DNA of 64,000 nt from Ricinus communis (lineage: Eukaryota; Streptophyta; Magnoliopsida; Malpighiales; Euphorbiaceae). Positions 1 to 16,381 of this stretch are shown here, piece after piece. The position numbers and the translations under genes were made by a program. Where the stretch lies: positions 8,742,001 through 8,806,000 of the forward strand of contig NC_063256.1 of the NCBI RefSeq assembly GCF_019578655.1, written 5' to 3'. Position 1 is the stretch's first letter. Each line of letters begins with the position of its first letter. Below the pieces are notes generated by a model. It saw nothing but the letters and a program-made list of their open reading frames with translations. It did no database searches and was not told where the DNA came from.

Positions 1-3213
<3,213 letters not shown>

Positions 3214-4254
3214 AATATGTTCATTGTTTAATGAGATTTCTTCTCCGGGGGACAAAGTGAGATGGTGCTTGTGAAATAGCATGGCAAACGCCTCTGTGAT
3301 CTCTCACTGGGTTTTCCTTCAGCTCCTTGTAGTTCTTGACATAGTAGGTTTAGCCATGCCATCTTCATTTTCTATTGTACCCTTTGTCATTTCATATTTT
3401 TTGTTATTGGATGTGGCTTCAATCCTATTCGAGTTTTAGTTGAACATTTGAAAAACGAAACACAGCTTCATTGTGGACGGGTTACACTCCTCTGCTCGCT
3501 CTTTCTCAGGAATGTTGACTGATCTGCATTGTCTTGACAAGCATTCTGTGGAGCATTGCATGATTAAATTGTAAAAAACATGACAAGCAGTATGGTGTCT
3601 GCTCTGCATGTAACTAGTCAATTCATAGCATGTCAAAAATTAGGAATCAGATTTATGGATTATCGATAATTAAGAAATTTCAAGAGAAACGGTTGTGACT
3701 AGTGTCCGCTAGATATTGCAACGGCATTTCTCACTGGCATTTCATCAAACAGTTGCTTGGCGTGTTGATTCGATAGGCTTGCGTAATGCTGAACGACGTT
3801 ACATTTTAGAAAGCAGGATTTTGATGGGAGTGTGCTTGAATTAGCCATGCTACCGTTTTGGAGGAGATTATGGTGACTGCCTTACTCTGCCAATTTGCAA
3901 TGAGCTATCGAATGTCACCAATAAAACGTAGCCTTTCTAAAATTACAAAAAACTGCAGCGTTATTATTGATAAATAACGACAATGTCACCGTTTTATTTG
4001 CTTCTGCAAATTTTCTCTTAAAAAGCTGGGTGCATTTTATGCTGAGACTGGCAGGAGACCTTTTGCTTGCGTTTGTAATTTCTTTTTGTACGGAAAACAG
4101 TAGATTTGAAATTTTTTGCTTATTTATCAAGCAGGAATAATTGATACTCAAAATAAGTCATTCTTGCTGACACAGAAATATACATTGATGCATCATATAT
4201 GCGGAAACTGGAACGCCAGGCGTCGGGCAACAGCTAAAGACTGCAGAAGACTGA
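3214..4254. other. Spacer between two convergent 3' ends
   Basis: This holds the 3' untranslated regions and polyadenylation regions of the helicase (+) and the acyl-CoA synthetase (-). It is T/A-rich with several AATAAA-like words. No further gene is supported; the short open frames here have no family resemblance. Confidence 0.6.
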
Positions 4255-7200
4255 TTACCCTCTTTTCCCTCCCAAAGTTTTGTAAAGTTGATCAATTTCC
4301 AGCTGCAGCCCATCATCACATAAATTATGAGCTCATTATTAACGATTACCCAGCAGAAACTGAAGTAAAAGTAATAACAGGGCAGTTGTTGAATTTACCT
4401 GATAATAGCTTAGCAATTTATTTCTTTTCTTCTTCAGTGTTGCAGTCACTAAATCTCTTTCCATATCGAAAGGGCGAGACTCCAAAATCGCTCCTTTTAT
4501 ACGTTCAAAACCCCTAAGCTGCTTTCCACACGCATACTCTAGATTTTAGTATTTATCAGTACATCAAGGTCTAGCTTAGTTAAAAAAAAGTTAATAATAA
4601 CAAAAAAAAGCTATTGCTAAAAGCTTGTGTACAGGTTAATAAGTTGTTATTTTATAATCTTGGCTTTTGTATATAGCTTCTTATGAAATAATCTTTCTCT
4701 CTAAGAAAAGTGCCCACAGGGGATTACCTTGTTTCTTTCAGCTGTAGACTTCAGTTCTGAGAGGACATATTCGTGTAGCTGATCAAGAGAACAAAGTGCA
4801 GAAAATGAATCCAGAAAACCATTTAAATATGCCCACTTTTTTGTGTTTTCTTCATTGAGTGCTACTACTGCAATTAGCATCGGCTTGGAGCTGTCTCCGT
4901 AAACCCATATCTTCAAGACCAAATGATAACACAATCCGAAGATCAGAAGAGTTCCGTTAAGAGAATGCATATTAAAAATGCTTAATATGCAAAAGCTAAG
5001 AAGTGGGAAGATGTTTACGTCTTCAACAATTGGAGTGATACTGTAAACATTTTCCAAGTACTCCAGTGCGATATATTCTCCCTGTGAAAGTTTAATTAGA
5101 TGTTTTTTCCTATCGATAATCTTTACAACTCCATTCGGATGAATTTCTCCTATATCCCCTGAAGAGGAAAGTGATTGAAAATTTAGTCATGAATTTAGCA
5201 AAATTATTGTTTATCAGGAGAGGCTACTTAACCTGTATGGAACCATCCATCTTTCATGCATTCTCTTGTTAGTTCAGGATTCTTGTAGTACCCAGAAAAG
5301 AGAGTCTTTCCTCTCACACATATCTCACCACGAGGAGGGTTCCCGAGCGGATTGTAGCCCATCTCTGGAACCTCCTCTAGGCGCAACTCATTGCACACAC
5401 ATACAGCCCCAACAGCACCCATCATGCACATTTCATCCGGGAAGCCAATGGTGACTGGTCCACAGGTCTCTGTCAATCCTGAATTAAGAGCCCATACTAT
5501 TAGGAAGGAAGGATCTCGTTGTTTAAAAATAAAAAAAAGGCAACCGCTAATGTTTATAGTTCAAAATATTACAGGACTCCCCCATTGATATTTTTGTTTT
5601 AGTTACTGCTTTATGTAGAACATTTCAAACTAACAAAGCTTCTTATGCAGACAAATATTAGACAGAACATGTCAATGACCAGTGAAATTATTCTGATTGA
5701 ACCGACCCACCATTCTCCTTTTCCGCTATCTAACATTATGTGCATCGTCTCACATATATCTTGATAAGAATGATCTGTCTACTCATGGTGTATTGCTTAA
5801 CTATTGGATAGGTAACTAATACGCTGAAGTGTTTACACTCGGGTAATAGAAGAGTGGCTCATAGTCTAAATTTTATAATTAATCTGTTTGTGTCACTTAT
5901 CAATGTAGGGTATATACATCAAGGGTAGGCAAGATCTTTCTCCCACAGCACCAAAAGCGGAGGGAGAGCTCCATTTAGTCAGTGACTGAGCGAGCCCCAG
6001 TCTCTATCCTGGCAGAGTATACAATATACTAAACTAGTGAGCGAGTGCTTCTAATATAGTTATTTACCATAGCCTTGGACCACGAAAGCACAGCAAGTGA
6101 CCCTTAAGAATTCTTCCACTTCAGTACTCAGGGGTGCAGCTCCAGATATGATTAGTCGAAGACGGCCACCTAACTTAGCTTTGACCTAACGAAGTGGATT
6201 AAAAAGAAATGGAGGTTATCTCAAATCTACTTTCTCGAATTTCCTCTTTTTTTAAGGTATTTTCCAATAAAAAAATGGAAAAAGAAAAGAAACACAAGAT
6301 AGGTTTAAAATGATAAAATGCAACCTTTCTGAAGGCTAACAAATCTGCTAGTGGTGAAGCATATTTCTGTTTGTATCCAAGATTCATCCAATACAGTTTG
6401 CTGCGAAATGCAACATAAGGGTACATCAGTGTCATTCGTGCGACATACTGCTATATAAAGTTTCAGATTTCTGTATATTGCAAGTATAGAAATAAATTGA
6501 TTCCCTTGCTGAAGAAAAATATACAAATTAGTAGAAGACCAACTTACTATTTATAGAGAGCATCAAAAATTCGTCTGCGGACAGGATTCAGTTCTTCTAA
6601 TGCCTTCTTTATACCTGAAACACAGATGATAAGGACAATCTCAATAAGGGATCATTTAAAGATCAACTTATATGTGCCAATTGACAAGTGGTCATGCCTT
6701 CGTGTATTTTTTCGAAAACTCGAGGTACGCCAGCTAAAAATGTGGGCTTCAACTCCATCAAATCATCTTTCAGTGCATTCAAATCCTTCAAAGAAAGAAA
6801 CACTATGGTCAGCAATAACTTATGATCAGAGAGACCTACTTAAGAGCATGGAAATTGTAAACTCTACTGATCAGAAAGAGAGCAAAAATTAACTCTCTTC
6901 CCCACTCAGTCACACAATCATTCATCATGCCAATGTTGCTGTGATAGGCATCCCAGTCTCCTGACAAACTCTTAAAACCCAACATCCTTCGCCATCACTT
7001 CAGTACTGTTGTCGCAAATGATCATGGCACAAGCAATTTCTCTTTTGCTATATTGTATAAATTATCTTTTTGCTCCCCTTTACAACGAAATTAGGCAAAG
7101 TAAAAACAATAGTGTACTGGCAACATACCCCATGATAGTAGCCAACAGCAGCACCTTTTCGGAAGAAGTACTCCTCAATCATGCGGTCCAGTATATGAGC

Positions 7201-9924
7201 AAGAGGGAGGAAAGATAGATATACATCGTCAACTGTCATCTATATGAAGCCATAAGATTGTCAAAATAACAAGAGATGGAGAAGGATCAAAATTATTATT
7301 ACATAAAAAATGGAGAAACGAAAATGACAATGGGAAATCTTCCAGCATTTTCTTGCAAGAAATAAACATGGATATGTTTCTTATGCAGATGAAGCCAAAG
7401 ATGTGTGTCAATCAAGATATTCAAAACAACAGAAACTATCTTTATTTTCATAAGAAAGGCATCTGATAATGAATTTTGATTCTTATAAACTTAAGGTTGT
7501 GATAGCAACATGATTAAACTTGGTTTTACCTCTTAAGGGAAGCTTATGTCATGTGAAGACTTGTATAACAGAATGTAAGGCCATGCTGTCAAGAATTGAT
7601 TAATCATGCACAAGTACATATATACTTTATTCAGCATCTTAAGTTGCCATGAACATACAGCAGAGAATCATGTAAGAACTGGAAAGAAGAGAAGCCGACC
7701 GTTTTCTCTTTACCTTGTCTTCAAATTGTTCCATAAATAGATCAACGCTTCTTAGAAAACTCATCACTGCTTCATGAGTTAAGACAACACCTTTGGGATC
7801 TCCACTAGTTCCACTCGTGTACATTATCGTGCAAATGCTAAAAGGATGAGGTGGCGATGTTTCTGAGGGATTCTCTTTTCCCTGACAGATACCGTTCTTA
7901 AAGATTAGTCATAATGAAGATTGGAAAGCATATGAAACTACCATTTAGATGCTAATGTGGGAATATCAGGAATTCCAGAGGTTGTATGTTGGGAAGAAAA
8001 CTAATACCACACTACTCGTAACTATCACCAGGAAGAAAGAAAGACTTAAAAGCAAAATTTTACCTAATTGTAGAAAATAATTTCAAATGTAGAAGATAAA
8101 ACTCTTTCCAAGATGTACGTAGTAATTCTTTTAATTCTAGAAGGTGCAAATTATATACGTTAGCATAAAAAGTAAATTTCTAGAAGATCAAGTCAGGGGC
8201 AGGAACTAACCAAACGGAGAAACTCTTCCCAAGAGTAAGGTTTTATCTGTATTTGTTCTGCCTTGTCCTTCTCTTCCTCAGTCAATGACGTAAAGCAAAC
8301 AACAGCTGCAACCACAATAAACATTAGCACGTTGCTTTATCTGACTACCAGCAACATCAAATGAATGTATTTGTCTGTTCATTCTAACTTTTCAGCCGTG
8401 AAGCAGATCCGCAATCTGGATTCAGTAACTGCAAATGCAAGAACATATCCAGTTAGAATCTTTATCTGCCTTCACATGCAAGATTCAATGGAAGAATATA
8501 TAATTTGAGAGCAGGTAAATTCTTTTGAACTTACTTCTTTCACTTTTTTATCTTGGACAAAAGCGAAATCAATCTCTGCATGGTCTACTATAAAATTTAC
8601 AGCATTTGGCCCTGCATCGATGACAACTCATTTAGCTAAACTTTCGAATGCTTGATGAACTGTCAAACGGTAAGTTTACAATATAACCAACAACTGAAGT
8701 TGAATATGAGAGTCAAATTAGGGACAAGATAATAGATGGTTCTAAGTACACCTCCTAGAACCACCAAGCTTTAGCTTCGTGGTCATGTAATTAGTTCTAG
8801 GGTTGAGGTCTCAAGTTGGAAATTTTTCCTTTTTAAATATGGTGGTTTATTTCCTACTCTTTCCTCTGAACACACTAACATAGTAACCATATCTACTGTT
8901 AAGAAAAATTAAAGATTAAGTACACCTCCTAGTTTAAATCAGACTGTGATGCCAGTCATCCTAAAGGGATGCTCTGCTTGCAAAAACCAAGTTCAGCACC
9001 TGACTGGTAGATTCATTAGTAAAAAAAATTGGTGAGGGAGAATTTGGAATATAAAGTAGAATCTCAAGTCCTTTCAGCCAAGTAGCATAAAAATTAGATT
9101 CAAAAACTGGTTAAGAAAGAAGCTTACCAAGGGTATCATAGAGAGGCACACAAACCAAGCTGTGGGCGCTGCAAGCCTAGAGAAAATTAAGAACAAGAAG
9201 GAAAAGGAAGAAAGTTGTTTGTTACTGGTTCACTTAGAAACAAATGAAAATCCACTTGAGAAAATTAATGTGAAAATAGACCTCCATTGCCACAATCCAT
9301 TGAGGACAGTTTGATCCATATATTCCAACTCGGCAGCCCTATCATTGAAAAATCAGTAAGGCCACAAACAAAAATGAAGTCAGAGAAAAGTAAATATGCA
9401 AAGTCACTCAAATACAATTTAACTCAGATACACATATAGACTTACAGGTTCAGCACCAGAGGCCCGCAATGCAGAGCCAATTTGCAGAACTTCTTCATAC
9501 ACTTCCTTGTATGTTTTCCATACGTAAGGCCCCACCTGAGAAAACCCAGTCAAAATTGAAAGGCAGATACCAGAACAGTTCAAGTAGCAAAATCCACAGA
9601 TATTTACCTTCCCGTTGACAAATTTACGCCAACCAAGCATTTTATTTTCAGGATACTTCTTTACAGATACACTGCCAATCAAGACATTTTCATTGTCAAA
9701 ACAATGAAAGATCATACTCTAGTTAATATAACAAAGTTACGGGTGAAGTTGTTGAAGATAATATACAAAGTCAATTACCTGAAGAGATCCCATGCTGTAT
9801 CCATATCACAATCAGGTGCAGGAAATTCGTTTTTAGATAGTACATTTCGGTACACAGGACCAACGGACGGATTTCCATCTTTTCCTTCCCTTCCCTCTTC
9901 AACCTCAACAGCAAAAACCTTCAT
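4255..9924 (-). CDS. LACS1: Long-chain acyl-CoA synthetase, LACS1/CER8 type
   Basis: Nineteen coding exons join in frame (minus strand, from the start): 9779-9924, 9608-9671, 9446-9535, 9282-9338, 9128-9176, 8535-8611, 8389-8428, 8211-8305, 7714-7881, 7129-7239, 6698-6785, 6548-6614, 6325-6400, 6068-6185, 5233-5478, 5019-5158, 4728-4910, 4399-4518 and 4255-4302. They give 660 residues, the length I recall for Arabidopsis LACS1. The enzyme links free long-chain fatty acids to CoA with ATP. The AMP-binding P-loop [11 protein letters not shown] is at residues 227-237 and QGYGLTET at about 413-420, followed by the fatty-acyl-CoA synthetase signature around DGWFHTGDIGE. The N-terminus [14 protein letters not shown] and the block [22 protein letters not shown] match LACS1 far better than LACS2, LACS4 or the peroxisomal LACS6/7. 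In Arabidopsis LACS1 (CER8) acts at the endoplasmic reticulum in wax and cutin synthesis; the same role is inferred. The intron after exon 11 has a GC donor. Confidence 0.93.
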
Positions 9925-9941
9925 TTTCTTTTCTAGTCTAA

Positions 9942-10774
9942 CCTGCACTTCATTTGAATAGAAAGGTTACTTAGGACTCCTATATATATACAAGTCCTGA
10001 GACAAGAGATATGGTTGATGAAGCAAGCATTAAATGGTTTAAGTTCCCGTCAATTGCATCTAAAACAGAACGAAAAGTCATCAACAGAATTCACTAAATC
10101 TAAGTGGTTAGAAAATTAGTTGCTTGTCAGTAAAGAAAATTTTTGTCCTTAGAGAAGTGAAAGGAACTGCAGAAAGTGTAGTATTTCTGTAACGTGAGAT
10201 GTTTACAAGGTATAACAGGACTAAACGTAAATCTAATTGAAGTCGCAAAATTAAACAGGAAGCAAGACTAGGTAATAAATTGATGAGACCAGCTCAATAG
10301 ACCAGTTAAGCTTAACAGGATTTTTTATTAAATAAAAAAAGTAATTACAATAATAATAAGAAGAAGAAGAAGAAGAAAGACATTAAATTATTTGGAAAAA
10401 TTAAAAGTCAAGTTAATACTATGGAAGGAATAAAAGAAAAATGTACAGAAAGAAAAAGAAAAAATGTCCAAGTCAATACAACCCAATAGTTTCCCTTAAA
10501 CAACATTAATTGAGCCTTAAGAGGTTTGTCCTTAACTTATGATAAAATTGAAAAATAAGAAAAGAAAAAGGAAAAGTATTTTCCACTAGTATTAGTAATG
10601 GAAAAAGTAAACTTCCATTAATCCTCAATGATTTAAACAGATTACCAAATAAGCAAACAAGAACAAGAAGAGGATTGACCTGAGAGTTAAAAACCCAGAA
10701 ATGAGAGCCAGAGACTCGAGAATTGAAAGGGTAAAACCAGCACGACAACGGAGGTAGAATAATTTATATAAATA
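9942..10774 (-). promoter_or_regulatory. 5' leader, leader intron and TATA box of the LACS1-type gene
   Basis: On the minus strand a TATA-like element, TATTTATATAAA, lies at 10763-10774. A C/T-rich segment follows and ends in a donor-like CTCAG/GTCAATCC (exon end at 10680). An acceptor-like GAAGTGCAG lies just upstream of the start codon (exon resumes at 9942). I infer a non-coding first exon of about 55-60 bases, near 10680-10735, and a leader intron of about 740 bases. Transcript data would be needed to confirm it. Confidence 0.45.
10361..10377. repeat. Short GAA/AAG microsatellite
   Basis: A run of AAG units lies inside the proposed leader intron of the LACS1-type gene, preceded by an ATA-rich run. 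It is low-complexity sequence only. Confidence 0.6.
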
Positions 10775-11273
10775 CAGGTTGCAATTAAAAGCAAAAAACC
10801 ATGCAAATCAAGAACCCTGCCACAAGATAAGTATCATGTATACAGAGAGAGAGAACCCTGAAACAAGAAAGCCCACAGGATAATCATTAATTTATCGACG
10901 TACGAATTAAACAAGCTGCCAACTACTAACTAATTAAAGTTAAACTAATCCATAGTTTCCAACCAAAAAAGCATGAAACCGTCTAATTAGCATCATTGAC
11001 GAAAAAAGATAAAGATTGTCACATTAGCCATTACAATCAGACCGCCCAGAAAACCAGCTGCTTAAATGTCAAAAACGAACCAACCTATTCATAAACCAAC
11101 CAGAAACCACGTTATAATTGTACGCATGTATTGATTACTTGTACTGAATTGCAAATAAAAGAAAAAGGAAAAACGTCATTGCATTTATGTGATAGAAAGA
11201 GAGTGCCAGTTTTCTTACAGAGGAAAGAGTGAGAAAGTGAAGACATGCAAACGGCGGTGTAATGTAATGGATT

Positions 11274-11296
11274 GAGTGAGTGAGTGAGTGAGTGAG
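11274..11296. repeat. (GAGT)n microsatellite
   Basis: Nearly six perfect tetranucleotide units lie in the presumed upstream region of the LACS1-type gene. Confidence 0.85.
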
Positions 11297-12149
11297 GGAA
11301 ATTGACATTAACTTTAATGGAAAACAGAAAAGAGACAAGTTATTTATGGAGGGTGTTAAATGCGTTAGTTGAACTTGAAGCAGTTGAGCAGTGTGCAGCT
11401 GAATCATGCAGTAGTTCTCTATTTCACGATTTTCCTGTCTTTTATTATCTGCCTATCTCCTACTACGCATGCTTTTTTCTTTTTGTTTTTTAACGAACTT
11501 AAAAAGGATAAGGAAAAACATCAAAAATCGAACATTTTTAAGTTTCTGAAAATTAATTAACTTAAAAGATTTAAGTAACTGCTAAATGTTAATCCAACAA
11601 TGTCAAATCTGATGTATGCTGCATTGAATTGAATCGACATTATGAAATTATTCCCCATTACTGTACAAAACCTGAAGACTGACTTGTCTTCTCCACTAGA
11701 AAGCATTATATTCTATCCGTCGTTTGTGTGTTTACTTGCTGTATTTTCAAAAACAACCACTCATCGTTGCATTCATCAATTTGTGTTTTCTCGATTCGGT
11801 GTCCACACTCTTTAATATTCTTTGTAAAATGGTACAGAAATATCAATTCTGCATGGCCTTGTATTAGGAGCATAGTGTAGCATATATAGCCCGCAACTGT
11901 AATTTGGCAGGGGTTGGCTGTTGCTGTATGAGTGAGTCACGTCTGTATCACCACTTTATGAATTTCTGGTGAGAGGAAATTAAAACTTTGATTATAAAAA
12001 CAAATACCAACCACTATATTAATTATAAGCCCTAATAATAAGTGATTGTAGATTCAGCTTATCATTTTCGGATTTGGATCCTCTCAGCTCATTAAGAAAT
12101 AATTGTATATAGATCAAGTGCAGTCCGAATTATATTTTAAGATTTGATG

Positions 12150-12260
12150 TAGAGATGGCAATTGGGAGGGGAACCGCAGCCCATATGATAGTTTACCGTT
12201 CTTGTCCATCTGGGCGGGGGATGGAGAATAGTTTACCGTCCATGTCCCCTTCATTGCCAT
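12150..12260. mobile_element. hAT-like transposon remnant
   Basis: The left end reads TAGAGATGGCAATT, a typical start of plant hAT-superfamily inverted repeats. A matching inverted ATTGCCAT is at 12253-12260, but outer bases no longer match. Between them is GC-rich sequence that stands out from its surroundings, with an internal direct repeat (12188-12206 and 12228-12246, sharing ATAGTTTACCGT). This is best read as a short internally deleted or decayed copy. No transposase is present. Confidence 0.35.
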
Positions 12261-15200
12261 TTGCCAACCTAATTGCATGCACCACTTTCATTAGAGAGAG
12301 TACTTTGTATGGACATTACAAACAGACAAATTCTTTGATACAAAATGTTTCTCAGACTTTTAAAAGGAAGTGCAAAACATAATCACCTTGGTAGGATGCA
12401 TCGAGATGGTACAAGATTCAGATAAATGAAAGGGAGAACTCCATGACTAAGATATGCAACTACAGAATATATTTATAAATAGACCTGACCTGGGTTAGTT
12501 TTGGCCCATAAAAAGTTGGACTGGAATTAAGAAGAACCGAATAAGGTTTTGGTTCTATATTCCTCCGAAATCTGAAATGAAACGATTGTCACAGTTCTGA
12601 TTTAGAATCACAGTAAAAGAAAAAAACAACAACTATATATGAGGTAATAGATTTGAACACGAAATTGAACCCATTGGAGACCAAGATCGAAATTAGTTAG
12701 AACCTGAATGAGAACAGTGACAATGTGACTTGGAATGGACGTAACAAACTGGGTCTGGATTAGTCTGGTGATCCTGTATACATATCATCATGACAAACTT
12801 CAAGTCATGTGAAATTTACTTCCCACATGAGCATACATATCATAACATCATTACTATACGATGTGAATTTCATCGTATCTTAACACTCAAATAACAATAT
12901 TATGAACTGTTAAATTTCATATCTATATTTTTCAATATAATCAAAGATAATAATATTGGTTGATGGAAATGAAAATGATTAAATCATCGATTCAGAAATA
13001 TTAACAATAAAACACTTACTTTTACTAATAAATTGTCACCAATATCTTTCTTTCAATGAAAGATTTATGACCAAATAATACCTTTTTATACACTTTTCTT
13101 AATATTAACACAAATTATTTTAAAAGATCCAACTCTTATAAGGAGGAAGGAGAAGAAAAACTTGTAAGGCACCTTTACATGATGGTGTGCTTATGTAGAA
13201 AATAAAAATCACAGGCATGCCATGTACGATTAATATATTGCAAGAATAGATTTGGGAGGAAATGTTGAGGAAAAGAAAAACTAAGGGTTGGATAATGAAT
13301 GCTGTGCACACTTGCAATATCATTCGATAAGAGGTTAATTATATGCAGAGGGACAACAGAGAGTCAAATCGGAAGAATTCTCAGCGGCCAGGGACGATGG
13401 TCCCCCTCAATCCTTAGTCCCCCCCTTCTTCAATTGTACCCCATGTGCTTGATGACTCGGTCCAGCCACTTCAATAACATCTAGCTATACTTGCTATTCT
13501 CATTCCAATTTATCCCACAATTTTCGTTTTTTCAGAATTACGTAATAATCAGTTCTGGCAACACACTTATGAGTTATGTCTGGACCAGCAAAATGCAGAA
13601 TTGTGATTCCACATTTTGGTATTGCCAACTCAGTATAATCAGAATTTGAGTACCTACTGAAGCATCACTGTGTATGAGAGTGTATATAAAATTATTCTCC
13701 ATAATTTTAATAAACACAGCATATGTAATCATAATAACTATAGGAAGAAGCGGAGGACAAAAGGATATGATTGTAGTGTAACAAAATTAATAATAAAAAT
13801 AATATCTATTTTATTTTAATAATTTAAATTTAAATTTGTTAGGATTTAATTATGTTAGAAATTAGAGCAAGTAACAAAATACAAGTTTATTATTTTTATA
13901 TAAACATTAAAATTGATTTTTACTGATAATAGATTTTTATTTTAATTCAATTTAAAAATAAGTTTAATGGAATCTAATGTTTAATAATTAAATTAAATTT
14001 GTTTATCAATTTAATTTTTTGATTGTTTTGAATTTGAATAAAAGGAGTAATAGTTAATTTTATTAAAAAATTATAATTAATATAATATAGAAAGAGTGAA
14101 GTATAATGATGAAGACATGACAATCTTCCGTTTTGAGGTGGAACGAAAGGAAAGAAAATTAAGGATGAAGCTCAATATTCTGATAAGTTTGGATATATGT
14201 TGTCTCTTTCCTGTTTGAGCTGTCACTGACAGGATGGTTCATTCAGTCATCTGGTCCGAGTGATGGTCCTTGATATCAAGTATAACTGCAGGTCTGATGT
14301 AAATATTAGATGATGTTAGGTGGGACGACTTTATTATCCCACAATAAGTTACTTACCAACTTTACTGATAACAAGGATACAGGAACTTCTTCTTAGCTGC
14401 AGCTTCATATATATAATGAGCACATAAATATTGAAGAAGGGAACCAACAAACAATAGCTAATGTAAAGGAGGAGGTGCAGTTCAAAGAGTTTCTCAACAG
14501 ATAATGCAAAATCTTGGCATCAGGTTTCCAAGTTCACAGGGTTTCCATCAACAAATAATGCAAAATTAGCATCAAATCAATTTTAGTCTCAATTGATCTA
14601 GTTATAAATAATATCAAAATTTCGTACTTTAAACTCTATGTAGAATAAATTGTAGAGTGAATCAAGAGTCATCAAGATCCTAATTAGAATAAATTGACCC
14701 TTGGCACACTTAAATGCAGAAACTATACCAAAAAGAAAACAATTGAATCAAAAACCTATTACAAGAAATAATAAACAAAAAATAGACAAGAAAAAGGGGT
14801 TATTTGTGATTGAAAAGAAAATTTGATGCATATTGAAACATTTTGTGATTGATATAAACATTCATTATTTACAGACACAATATTTATTAGTTTGTTAATG
14901 GAAGTTCATTATTAATTGAACACACATATTTATTAATTTATTCAAACGGACAATATATAAATAAACATAATATAAATCGTTTTTACAGTTAATAAGTTAA
15001 GAAAAAATTAAGTTAAAGTTATTTTACAAATATTATATTATGGTACAAATATTTTTTTCAAACAAATTAATAAATATATGACGTTAAGATAATAAAAATT
15101 CAGTACACATTTAATGAACATAAATTAATAAATATTTAATATCAGTTTAATGAATATAAATTTTTTTTTAAAATGTGTATCAAAATTCTGAGGCACATGT

Positions 15201-16381
15201 AACCGAGTAGACTCCCCTATGACTTTCTTATTAAAATAAAATTAATTTAGTCCCAAAAATATGATTACCAAGAGATTTCATTTTATAACTTTTATGAAAC
15301 TATAGATCTTAAATTTACCAGATTTAGAATCACTTTTAATTTATTAAATATAATTTTGAAAAAAAATATCAATTCATTTATCTTTTAAAGTACTTCAAAA
15401 TTTAGAAAATAAAAAAAAATAAGAATGCAAAAGTATTTTTCAACCTCAATGTCAAACAACCCCTTAGAATTTTTACATATATATAATTTATTGTCAATGA
15501 AACATATAAAGAAATTACTTTTCAGTGAAGAATATGTAGAGTTTTATGGTGTCGGTTCAGCAAGATATTATACCTTGACTGGCTTTCTCTCACACTTACG
15601 TACCAATTTAATTTGAGCTCAAACCGTTGATTAAAGCTGTTTTAAGTTTGAAGGAACTGATTCTGATCCGATTTACAGTTGGAATCGATCTTTAGCCAAG
15701 TCTACTTGGAGTAGTTTGCAACGGTGAATGAACTTTTTATTTTTTTAAAAAAGAAGAAAAATCGTAGCTCTTTAATTAAATTTGGAAAGCTAAAAATGGG
15801 ACAATTATTGATTTCTGAGAACAAAATCAAGCAAAACGACGAACTACAGCCCCCTTTTGCCTTTAGAGCCCTCACTCCCGACCTGCCGAAGTACCGGACA
15901 GAACTGACGCCTTTTGTCAGTGAAGTATTTCTGCTTCAAATGCGATGTTCTATGGCAACTGCCAAGTCATTGGTTCTACCCTAGTGCTAGACAAAATTCC
16001 ATTGATTTGTTGCCCAAACCAGACAACCTTCCAGTTCATTGTACATGCAGCTACAAATAGTGTCTTGTGCTTGGGCGTGCTTGAAAACTACAATTTGGAG
16101 ACTACAAGGTTATATTTGTCTCAACAAAAACATAAAGGTCTAATGTGACTTTCGAAATAAACATGAGACCAGATTTAAGCCTTTTCCCTATAATCTGTCA
16201 GCGACCATGGAAAAACATCTCCAGAACCAGACGGTGTTATTACACAAATACAGAGCAGAAATGAGCGGATTAGATACATTTTCATGAAACACTGCTGCTG
16301 AAGTGCTAATGGCACAATTTTCATGGTCAGCTGTGCCCTACATATGCACATGTACATGGAAACAGAATGCGCTACATAGCA

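Larger units (their letters stand above)
10775..16381. other. Gene-free spacer upstream of LACS1
   Basis: About 5.6 kb without a supported gene. The part next to 10.8 kb is the presumed LACS1 promoter. A (GAGT)n microsatellite is at 11274-11296 and a short transposon remnant at 12150-12260. From about 13.76 to 15.43 kb the sequence is extremely AT-rich. From 15.8 to 16.1 kb base composition becomes more balanced, probably because the 3' region of the DUF724 gene begins there, but no coding match is seen. The open frames of 60-90 codons have no recognisable family. Confidence 0.6.

Noticed and set aside
4116..4517. 133-codon plus-strand frame
   Set aside because: It overlaps the last two exons of the LACS1-type gene on the opposite strand; no recognisable protein.
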